Below are positions 11,388 through 20,311 of a stretch of DNA of 64,000 nt, in pieces; the first letter of the stretch is position 1; every line of letters starts with the position of its first letter. The stretch lies in contig CM114271.1 in assembly GCA_050084515.1 (NCBI GenBank), forward strand, positions 32,178,001-32,242,000. Direction: 5' to 3'. The notes beneath the pieces were generated by a model. It saw only the letters and a program-made list of their open reading frames with translations. It made no database searches and was not told the DNA's origin. Origin of the DNA: Blasia pusilla (Eukaryota; Marchantiophyta; Marchantiopsida; Blasiales). The position numbers and the translations under genes are program-made.

Positions 11388-13988
11388 ATGGAGGATGGGA
11401 AGGATATTACCAACCCATCCACTCAGGCAGTTTTTCACAATTGTGGAGGACCATTCTGGTCCAGAGGCAATGGCATTACATATCTGGGCACAAAACTGGA
11501 CCTTATCTTTTTTGCTGAAACACATGAACATGATTCCAACCGCATTCCCAACACAGAGGACTTCCAGGTTTTTGCTACCCACAACCCACTCACCAACAGC
11601 AAAAGCAAAGGACACGGTGGCCTGGCATGCTTGGTAGCACCATGGTTACAACCTTTTGTCTCCATAGCCAACATTGATGAGGAGAAACACTTCCTCTGGA
11701 TCAAGGTCAACAAAGAAGTGGGGTTACCGAGAGATCTCCTCATTGCTGTTTGCTACTTCAGTCCCACTGTGCTCAAAAGAGAATTCCCGTATGAGGCTCT
11801 CTCTACATCTATTGAGCACCACATGCACAGGGGAAATATCCTCCTAGTAGGAGATTTCAACGGGAGAACGGCCAACACTCAAGCTCCAATCTACATGGCA
11901 AACAACACCAACGTGGAAGGGATTGATACTCAGTCGGCTGATGGGTCTCTCAGAGAAGTATTCTTCCCACACATGCAGCGCAACTCAGTGGACAAGGAAA
12001 AAACAGCCAATGGAGAGAAACTTCTCCAACTTTGCTCAACACATTGTTTGGTACTCGCCAATGGCATGGCTATGTGGCCACAGTCAGGAGGTGGCACTTC
12101 CATTGGACACTCTGACTCCAACAGAGAAACCTCGACATCAGTGGGTGACTACCTGATTGGGGAAGTACATCAACTACCACATCTGGTTGCCAATGTGCAG
12201 GTCACACCCGTTCTAGAATCTGATCATGAACCACTCTACTTTGACATCTTGGTCTCCAAAACCATCCCAGAGGCTGCAGAAAAATTAACCCTGCCGACCA
12301 AATGTCGATACACTTTCCTTCAGGAAAAGAAAGATGAACTCATCACACTCGTCAACAAGGCTCTTACAGAGTGCTCACCCACAGTGAACACGACTGAGTT
12401 CAGCGACATCCTACATCAATGTTGCAGAAAAGTCCTACCTTTCCAACTGTCTGGAGGCAAACACATTAGATCCACTTCTACGTTCTTCTCCCAACCCTGG
12501 TTTGACAAGGACTGCAAAGAGGCCCGCAGGGAGCTGAATCACCGGCTGAGGGAGGATCCACACTCTCCACACACTCGATTATTGCAGAAAACTTACAAAC
12601 GATTGGTACGTAGGAAGAAACACAAATACATTGCCATCAAGGTCACAGAGTTCACAGAACAGATGAAATACCAATCGGCCAAATTCTGGAGAATACTCAG
12701 GAATAGACAGAACATCATTCCACTCCAGGATCTACAGATCTGGACCACATATGGTACCCAACTTTACCACTCCAACACTGCCGCTCCCACCGACCCCTGG
12801 CCGAATGGGCTTCAGGATCTACCGGACCTCTTCACCATTGACGATGTCACATCAGGAATCAAAAGGCTACATAACAAACCAGAGGATGGCCTGGGGTGCC
12901 AGGCTCAAATGTTCAAATTCGCAAGTGAGGCAATTGGCCCAACCCTCACCAGAATGTTCAATACTGCAGTTCAACAGGGCTTCCCACCAGAATGGCAAAT
13001 GAATACGATCTACCCACTCTTCAAGGCTGGAGACCCAATGATACCATCCAACTACAAAACGATCATGGTGAGCTCCCTCATGGCCAAGTTGTATGGGCTA
13101 CTGCTGGAAAGGAAAATCAGCGACTGGGCTGAAGAAAAGAAGGTGCGAGCCAGAGGACAAGCAGGTTTCCGACACTCACATAGCACCCTGGATCACCTTC
13201 TCACACTCCGGGTACTGATTGAAGAAACTTCCAAGTCGAGAATTGGTCACAAGCCCGGTAAATTGTTCTGCTGTTTTGTAGACTTCAAGAAGGCCTTTGA
13301 CACAGTCCCAAGGGCGCTCCTTTGGAAACGACTTGAAGAGTTGGGTGTCCCACCACAACAACTTACAGCGATCAAGGTCTTATATGCTCAGGTGTTTGCA
13401 CAGATTGCCACTAAGAGGGGCAGATCTGAAACTTTATCTTCCAACACCGGAGTCAAACAAGGATGCCCCCTCTCACCTACATTGTTTGGGCTCTACATTG
13501 ACGAACTTGAAGAGTGCTTTCTGGAGTGAATGGAGATCCACCAGAGCTAGCACACTGCCTCATCCCCCTGCTCCTGTATGCAGATGATATAGTTCTGATG
13601 TCTAGAACAGCACATGGGCTCCAACTTTACCTGAATGCACTTTCAAGCTTCTGCAACAAATCGGGCATGGAAGTCAACTTGCTGAAAACGAAGATAATCA
13701 TCTTTGGATCACAGCTCCCTACGGCGCAGCGGTCACACACTTTCACCTTCAGCCAGGGAATGAGAAAGGAGATCATTGAGATTGTGGGTGAGTACATATA
13801 CCTGGGGGTGCAACTCAAACCCAACAACCAATGGAGAGCCAATGGGAGTCGTAACAAGATCAATGCAGGCTTGAGGGGTCTACACCTGCTACAATCCAAT
13901 TGCAGAAGAATGGAACTGTGGGATATTCCACAGAAACTCCATCTCTTCAAAGCTCTGGTGATCCCAGCCACACTCTATGGATCTGCAG
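11388..13988 (+). pseudogene. LINE-A ORF2 endonuclease and reverse transcriptase
   Basis: Endonuclease motifs are FFAETHEHD (catalytic Glu), AVCYFSP, LLVGDFNGRT, SVGDYLIG and ESDHEPLYFD. The RT runs from about 12,980: PLFKAGDPMIPSNYKTIMV, GQAGFRHSHSTLDH, CCFVDFKKAFDTVP (motif A), GVKQGCPLSPTLFG (motif B), and after a one-base frame loss at about 13,527, LLLYADDIVLMS (motif C). The first frame spans 713 codons (11,388-13,529). The second frame (13,514 onward) ends in normal LINE sequence at TLYGSAV, where the inverted block begins. Start chosen at the ATG 11,388, about 100 bp after ORF1. Confidence 0.88.
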
Positions 13989-14462
13989 TTGTTCATGAGG
14001 GTGTGGTAGCGCCTCATTCTTTCACCATTTTTGTGAGAGGAATTCCCCCTGCTTTCCCAGAGGCGCTGGTGTCGGCCCCAGTTGATGGCAATGTAATTGT
14101 TGTGTAATTGTTCAGCAAGGTCCTGGTGGGTGGCCGTAGGCAGGTCACCGATGGATATTCCCCATTTCATGAGCCACTCCGTGCAGTCATAGTACCAATT
14201 TTTAGCCCCAAGGGTGGCACTACTTTTTGAAACCACGTAGGCCCTGGCGGATAGACGATTGGGATCGTCCTCGTAGATATCCTCAAGGTATTGGAGAAAT
14301 GTGATCAGATTCTTAACAGCATGGATCTCCATTGGTACCTCCCCAAACTCAGTCAATAGAATGTCGTGGGGAGTGGTTTTCCTAATGCCCAGACTCTGAC
14401 GCATGAAGAGTTTCTGGGGGGCCTCAAGGCCCTGGGGCCAAGCCTTGGAGCTGGGGCCCCAC
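13989..14462 (-). other. inverted internal segment of LINE-A ORF2
   Basis: About 470 bp of ORF2 lie in reverse orientation. On the minus strand the frame reads VVWGPSSKAWPQG, then TTPHDILLTEFGEV, then RMRRYHTLMNN. This is exactly the sequence expected to follow TLYGSAV on the plus strand, as shown by the A3 copy (20,287-20,808). Plus-oriented LINE-A resumes with LARFRCGSTDLEIEKGKFS at about 14,470. About 60 bp expected at the far junction is missing. Confidence 0.85.
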
Positions 14463-14768
14463 ACTACATTAGCGAGATTCAGATGTGGCTCTACTGACCT
14501 GGAGATTGAGAAAGGAAAATTCTCACAGAAGAAAAGAGAGGACAGATTATGTAGATTTTGCAACTCGGGGCTTGTTGATGATGAACATCACTACCTCTTC
14601 GACTGCACCTTTCACGATCACATTAGGCTTGACTTCCCGGATCTCTTTGTTCACCGAGCTCCCAGGGTCCTCCCGTTCATGACTAGGCAGAATCAGACTC
14701 AGATTGCTAAATTCTTGCATAGTTGTGTGAAGACCAGGGACACTCACCTGGCTCTGAGGACCCCTTAG
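14463..14768 (+). pseudogene. LINE-A ORF2 C-terminus with zinc knuckle
   Basis: Plus-strand remainder of ORF2 after the inverted block: RFRCGSTDLEIEKGKFS, then the Cys/His knuckle CRFCNSGLVDDEHHYLFDC, then a conserved helical end, stopping at 14,768. About 80 bp of 3' UTR and the (ATTC)n tail follow. It is intact as a domain but separated from the rest of ORF2 by the inversion. Confidence 0.8.
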
Positions 14769-14880
14769 GCCCTCGCTGGTGCTTGCTCTCTCTCCAAATT
14801 TGTTTTTAAGTGTCAAAACTAAGTCCCATGGCCCTGTGGGGTCCCCGTGGACAATAAATCTATTCATTCATTCATTCCCA

Positions 14881-14996
14881 TAGCATTTGGTGCTTATCAC
14901 AGGTTACAGAGATATACTTGTTGAGCAGAATCTCTGGAAGGTCCTTGTTAGCACTTGTTGGCAAGTCATATACTGTATCCTGGTCCTGGATCTTTT
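14881..14996 (-). mobile_element. LINE-A copy A3, middle fragment
   Basis: 116 bp between the full-length LINE-A insertion and Copia-1. On the minus strand it reads DLPTSANKDLPEILLNKYI and HQMLWE, matching DLPTATHQDLAEQLHNNYI and HQRLWE of the family. It links the A3 pieces at 20,312-23,219 and 9,361-9,879, so both neighbours are insertions into A3. Confidence 0.85.
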
Positions 14997-15621
14997 TAAA
15001 GAAAAACAGGAGTAAACAAATACTGACTTTGATTACAGAGCTGATTTGTTTCTCCAAGCTCCAAGAAGTTACAGCAGATTATAGATACATGGAATAGCTT
15101 CACAGACGTCAAATAGGAAAGGAAACTCTGTACTTACAAAAACATGAGAGAGATCTGATTGATCTACTACTCACAAACTTCCTCCCTATAGGAAGAAGAG
15201 ACTCTCTACACTATTGATGCCTTTTCAAGCAGCACACTATCTCCTCCAGCAGCAGGTCCTCCAAAACATCAACTCCTTCTATCACAATAGGTCAGCCACC
15301 CAAGCTGAGGGGCAGCAATACTGAAGTTCGCAGGTCCAGGAGCTGGGAATAGTAGAGAAGAGAATGAGAGTGCTCTGGTAAGCCTCTTGCTCTTATAGGA
15401 TAGCCCCTGGCTATCTTAAACCCTAAAAGTCCTTAACTAAGGCTAAAAGAGGCTATTATGAAACCTAAAGGTTTTTAACTAAGACTAAAAAAGCTATTGC
15501 GAAAACCTAAAGGTCTAGTTAATAAACCTAAAAATAGAATTTTACCTATAGATAGAAAAAGTTAACTTTTCATAGTAAAAACAGATTTTTCGCTCCTGAT
15601 CTTACAGTTGCAATTTCAACA
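14997..15621 (-). repeat. Copia-1 3' LTR
   Basis: On the minus strand it starts TGTTGAAATTGC (15,621) and ends CTTTA (14,997). A TATA-like CCTATAAGAG lies at about 15,394-15,403, directly downstream of a short hairpin (GATAGCC...GGCTATC). The 3' terminus is TA rather than the usual CA, in both LTRs. Confidence 0.93.
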
Positions 15622-15628
15622 CTCCCAC

Positions 15629-17721
15629 TCAACGTGAGTTCAGGTGTATTCCAATTAACTCCATGCACCTTAGGTGTTTAACCTTGGTGAGAGATTTTGT
15701 GAACACGTCAGCTGCCATGTCCTCTGTTGCACAGTGTTCTAATTCAATTTCCACTCCAACCTTTTCCCGTATAAAGTGATGTTGTATATCAATGTGCTTT
15801 GTCCTCGCATGGTGTATCGGATTCTTGGTTAGATCAATACTGCCCCGATTATCAGCATACACTTTTGTAGGTCTTGCTTGATGGCATCCAAAACCATCAA
15901 GGAGGCGTCTAAGCCATATTGCCTCCTTGGCAGCATGTGTTAGGGCCATGTATTCTGCTTCACATGTGGAAAGTGCTACGGTGGATTGTCTCTTGCTGCT
16001 CCAACTAATAGCTCCTCCACACAGCAAGTAGCAATATGCAGAAGTAGATTGTCTATTGTCTAGATCTCCTGCCCAATCAGCGTCACTGTAACCAATTAGA
16101 TCTACTTCTGCCTCTTTGATATATGTGAGGCAAAAGTCGTGAGTGCCTTTCAGGTATCTCATCACACGCTTGACAGCTTGCCAATGTTGCAAGCCAGGGT
16201 TGTGCATGAACCTGCTCAAAACTCCCTGTGTATGCAAGGTCTGGCCTTGTGGCAACCATTGCATACATAATGCAGCCCACTGCATTCTGATATGGTATGT
16301 TAGCCATATCATTCATCTCCAATTCAGTTTGAGGACACATTTCCTTGGTAAGCTTGATTCCTACCTCCATGGGTGTCCCTACTGGATTACAATCACCCAT
16401 AGAAAAACGATTGATGACATTCTTCACATATTTGGTTTGGCTCATCTTGATCCAACCAACATCTCTATTTCTAGTGATTTGTTTTCCGAGTAAATAATTT
16501 ACTTCTCCTAGATCAACCATTTCAAAAGCTTCACTCAGTCCACGCTTCAGCCTGTGCATAGTTTTCAGGTCTTCACAGAGGAGTAACAAATCATCTACAT
16601 ACAGTGCTATGTGAACCACAATATTCAACATGTGATAAACACTAGGATCTGCCCTATTCTTGTGAAAACCCAACTTCTGAAAATAACCGTCAATTTTCTC
16701 ATACCAGAGTCTTGACGCTTGCTTGAGTCCATATAAGGCTTTCTTCAGCAACCATACCTTGTCTCCATCCTTGAAACCTTCTGGTTGTTGCATGTAAATC
16801 TCCTCATGCAATTCTCCATGGAGGAAGGCGGTTTTACATCCATTTGATGTATCTCCCAATTATGCTTTGCCGCTAATGCTAGCAAGCTTCTTATGGAAGT
16901 AAATTTTGCTACAGGAGCAAAAGTTTCTGCATAGTCAAGTCCTTCAATCTGACTGTAGCCTTTAGCAACTAGTCGAGCTTTATACTTGACCACCTCATTC
17001 TTAGGTCCTCTTTTCACTTTGAAGACCCACTTGCAACCGATTGCCTTCCTCATGGGGGCAAATTCACCAACTCAAAAGTCTGATTGCTTTGGAGAGATCC
17101 CATCTCTTCATGTACCGCTTGCTCCCACTGGATGGCATCATCTCTAGTGAGAGCTTCTTCAAGACTTAGCGGTTCATCAGCCTCCAACATTCCTGATGTA
17201 CAACCTGCATTATCAAGGGCTTGGTAACACACTTCAGCCAGATGCGATTCCTCTGTGAATCTTTCTTCTTGCTGGTCAGTCTCACCTTTTCCAAGACTTA
17301 TCCCAAGTCGAATTGGAATTTTGGATGTCCTTGTTGATTTTCGAACTGGAGGTTGTTGCTCTGTGCCTGTAAGATAACTATCGGTACTCTCTAATGGTAC
17401 TTCTGATATTTCTACATCAGGCTTTCTCCTTACGTAAAATCTGGTTGGAGATAATCTCCTTGGAGATTTATCAACCTCATCATCATTTTCTTCAACCTTG
17501 ATATCTTTAAAGAATGTCAACTCCTTTTCAAAACTGACTTCTGCAGTGCTAGTAATGCTGCTACCAAGATCTTTCTCATTGAAATAGACATCTCTACTTC
17601 TGATTGCTTTCTTAGTGCTTGGATTGAAGAGTCTGTACCCTTTACATCCAGGTTCATACCCTAAGAATATGCATTTCTCCGATTTGGAGTCTAGCTTTGT
17701 TCTTTTCTCCTTTGGAATCAA
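15629..17721 (-). pseudogene. pol: Copia-1 reverse transcriptase and RNase H
   Basis: 17,050-17,721 holds the integrase end and linker (IFLGYEPGCKGYRL, SRDVYFNE) and the RT lead-in. 16,745-17,053 has [17 protein letters not shown] and HQMDVK. After a frame change at about 16,850, 16,083-16,859 has [34 protein letters not shown] and the catalytic [10 protein letters not shown] further frame change leads to RNase H at 15,629-16,312 with YSDADWAGD (catalytic Asp), STCEAEYMAL, and DNRGSIDL, then ends at the purine tract. Three or four frame breaks separate otherwise well conserved domains. Confidence 0.88.
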
Positions 17722-18838
17722 AGCATAAGCACAACACCGAAAACTTTCAGGTGAGAGAGATCTGGTTTCTTACCACTCCATGCTTCCTCTGGTGTCAAGT
17801 TGTCCAATGCTGTTGAAGGACTCAAATTCTTCAAGTAGTTGGCAGTAGTTAGGGCTTCTCCCAAAATTCTCGACCAAGGTTTGCTGTGGAGAGCATGGAC
17901 CTGGTTCTTTCAACCAATGTCCTATTCAATCTTTCAGCTGCTCCATTCTGCTCTGGACTGCTCCTTGCAGTAACTTGACTCTTGATTCCCTTTTGAGATA
18001 AGAAATCTTTGAACTGTTTGTTGATGTATTCTCCACCTCCATCAGTTCTAAGCACTTTCACTTTCAGGCCAAGCTCATTCTCAACCTCATTGACAAAGTG
18101 CTGAAATCTGTCCAAGACTTCATCCTTTGTCTTCATCAAGTAGACAAACGTCCTTCTTGACTTGTCATCAGTGAAAGAAACAAAGTATTTTGCACCTCCG
18201 TGAGATGCTACTTTCATCGGTCCACACACATCAGAGTGGATGAGCTCAAGCTTTTCTCCTACTCTAGTTTTGGACTTCTTAGGTGTAGAAGTTCTACTCT
18301 GTTTCCCTTCTATACAACCTTCACAAAAGAATTCTGAACTATCAGGTTGTAAATGGAATCCAACAACCATCTTCTGGAGTTTCCTCATATTCTGAATTCC
18401 CAGATGTGCTAGTCGCCTATGCCAAATGTATAAAGAATTTTCTTCAGATCCAATGTTGGCCGATTCTTCATCAACATGTGTTGTATGAAGTTTATAAAGC
18501 TGATTGTTCACAATCGAAGCTTTCCCGATTTCAGTTGTATCATGATCAAAAATAATGCAATGATCATCTGTAAACAACACTTTGAAACCCTCACTTGCTA
18601 AGACTTTCACAGAGATCAGATTTTTCCTATCTCAGGAATATAAAGGACATTTTTGAGAAGTAATTCTCTACAACCTTTCAGATTTAGATGAACTTCACCT
18701 TTGGAAGAAGTTTCCAGCTTGTGATTGCTTGCCACTGTTACATTGCGTGTAGAGATTTTCTGAATGTTGCTAAAACAACTTCTCTTACACATGTGAGATG
18801 TTGCTCCACTATCAATGTACCAAGCATCCCCAGAACTT
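17722..18838 (-). pseudogene. pol: Copia-1 protease and integrase
   Basis: Protease active site WYIDSGATSHMC at about 18,785-18,825. After a single-base frame change at about 18,628 in an A-run, the GAG-pre-integrase zinc motif (WHRRLAHLGIQNM ... CEGCIEGK) follows, then the integrase core with FTDDKSRRTFVYLM, VLRTDGGGEYINKQF and SSPEQNGAAERLNRTL, giving the D-D-E triad pattern. The long frame covers 17,849-18,610. Another frame break at about 17,849 leads into the integrase C-terminus (VFGCCAYA-type, about 17,725). Confidence 0.85.
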
Positions 18839-19673
18839 CATTCGAATGGTACATCACCTTCCAAAGTCATGAATAGTTGATCATCATCGCTATCTTCAAC
18901 CACATGAGCTTTCTCGGAAGTGTTGAACTTTCCCAAGCTTTTCTTCTTGCCTTTCAGGTCTCTCACCTTTTTCCAACAGACCTCTTCTGTATGGTTCAGC
19001 ATGTTGCAATATTTGCACTTGAGCTTCTTCATGCCCTTTTCATTGTACCCTCTCTTACCAACCTTGGCAGCAAGAGCGATCTCATCAGATACATTGTTCC
19101 TACCAGCATGCTTGATTCTTCATTGATGAGTTGTCCGTTGACATACTCCCAGGTAAGTTTCTTTTTCTCTTGAGCTTCCAGCACAGTACTCACAGTCTCA
19201 AAACTCTTAGAGAGAGTGCTGAGAAGTAGACCTACTTGGAAAAAATCGTCTACTTTGAGACCTCCTTCGATGAGAGTAGAAATCATCCCTTTCACCCTCG
19301 CCACATGAGTAGCAACAGGCTCAGATTCGTCCTGGCGCAAGTTCACAAGGTTCCGAAGGACACTAAAGTTGTGTCCTACAGATTCAGTTTGTAAGCCTTC
19401 TTTCACAGTCTCCCACATGGCATGAGCATTTGGTTTGTCACGGGCCATCTCTATAGCAGAGTCTCCCATGTTCATAACCAATGCAGCCATTGCCCTATTG
19501 TTGGATTTGATCCATTCTGCATCCAACAGTTGCATTGCTGTTGGTGCACATTGGACGACTTCCCAACAATCCTTATGACAACAGAGGATCTTCATTTCAA
19601 AAGACCACTTTCTCCAATTAGTTGCGTCTAATTTCTTGCTAACCCAGTGATCCATATCACTTCGTGGGCCCAT
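18839..19673 (-). CDS. gag: Copia-1 gag
   Basis: Nucleocapsid precursor. It begins at the ATG inside the primer-binding site (MGPRSDMDHW) and contains the Copia gag core with LDATNWRKWSFEM near the start and the AVVM-type helix region. After a frame change near 19,030 comes the CCHC knuckle CKYCNMLNHTEEVC. The reading ends at an in-frame TGA at about 18,838, just before the protease (...GDVPFE stop SSGDAWYIDSG). The frame break lies close to repeated bases and may be real decay or an assembly slip. Confidence 0.8.
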
Positions 19674-19677
19674 AACC
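19660..19677 (-). promoter_or_regulatory. Copia-1 primer-binding site (half-tRNA-iMet) overlapping gag start
   Basis: Directly after the 5' LTR the minus strand reads GGTTATGGGCCCACGAAG. Its first 14 bases are complementary to the anticodon stem-loop of plant initiator tRNA-Met (GUGGGCCCAUAACC, recalled from memory), not to the tRNA 3' end. This is the half-tRNA priming mode known from Drosophila copia. The ATG inside the site (19,671-19,673) is the gag start codon. Confidence 0.75.
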
Positions 19678-20306
19678 TAAAAGAAAAACAGGAGTAAACA
19701 AATACTGACTTTGATTACAGAGCTAATTTGTTTCTCCAAGCTCCAAGAAGTTACAGCAGATTATAGATACATGGAATAGCTTCACAGACGTCAAATAGGA
19801 AAGGAAACTCTGTACTTACAAAAACATGAGAGAGATCTGATTGATCTACTACTCACAAACTTCCTCCCTATAGGAAGAAGAGACTCTCTACACTATTGAT
19901 GCCTTTTCAAGCAGCACACTATCTCCTCCAGCAGCAGGTCCTCCAAAACATCAACTCCTTCTATCACAATAGGTCAGCCACCCAAGCTGAGGGGCAGCAA
20001 TACTGAAGTTCGCAGGTCCAGGAGCTGGGAATAGTAGAGAAGAGAATGAGAGTGCTCTGGTAAGCCTCTTGCTCTTATAGGATAGCCCCTGGCTATCTTA
20101 AACCCTAAAAGTCCTTAACTAAGGCTAAAAGAGGCTATTATGAAACCCTAAAGGTTTTTAACTAAGACTAAAAAAGCTATTGCGAAAACCTAAAGGTCTA
20201 GTTAATAAACCTAAAAATAGAATTTTACCTATAGATAGAAAAAGTTAACTTTTCATAGTAAAAAACAGATTTTTTCGCTCCTGATCTTACAGTTGCAATT
20301 TCAACA
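19678..20306 (-). repeat. Copia-1 5' LTR
   Basis: 629 bp, the upstream LTR of Copia-1. It has the same terminal sequences as the 3' LTR and adjoins the primer-binding site without a gap. It would carry the promoter driving the genomic RNA on the minus strand. Confidence 0.93.
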
Positions 20307-20311
20307 CTTTT

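Larger units (their letters stand above)
9886..14874 (+). mobile_element. full-length LINE-A with 6-bp TSD
   Basis: A complete plus-strand L1-like element of 4,989 bp with 5' UTR, ORF1, ORF2, 3' UTR and a (ATTC)n tail (about 14,860-14,874). It is flanked by TTCCCA on both sides (9,880-9,885 and 14,875-14,880), and the interrupted minus-strand LINE-A copy (A3) continues across the site, which confirms the limits. The 5' UTR holds two copies of CAGCAAAATCGGGCTG (about 9,908-9,923 and 9,950-9,965). ORF1 and ORF2 have single-base frame breaks, and an internal 470-bp inversion (13,989-14,462) destroys the ORF2 C-terminus. Confidence 0.9.
14997..20306 (-). mobile_element. Copia-1, complete young LTR retrotransposon
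   Basis: Minus-strand Ty1/Copia element of 5,310 bp with near-identical LTRs (625 and 629 bp). It has a 5-bp target-site duplication CTTTT (14,992-14,996 and 20,307-20,311), a primer-binding site adjoining the 5' LTR, and a purine-rich tract (GAGTGGGAG on the minus strand, 15,622-15,631) adjoining the 3' LTR. The internal order gag, protease, integrase, RT, RNase H is that of Copia. The LTRs differ by one substitution (about 15,044 against 19,726) and four one-base length changes in homopolymers. The target is LINE-A copy A3. Confidence 0.95.

Noticed and set aside
19660-19677. A tRNA gene fragment
   Set aside because: The match to tRNA-iMet is limited to 14 bases in complementary sense at the LTR boundary, which is the expected primer-binding site; no cloverleaf can be formed.
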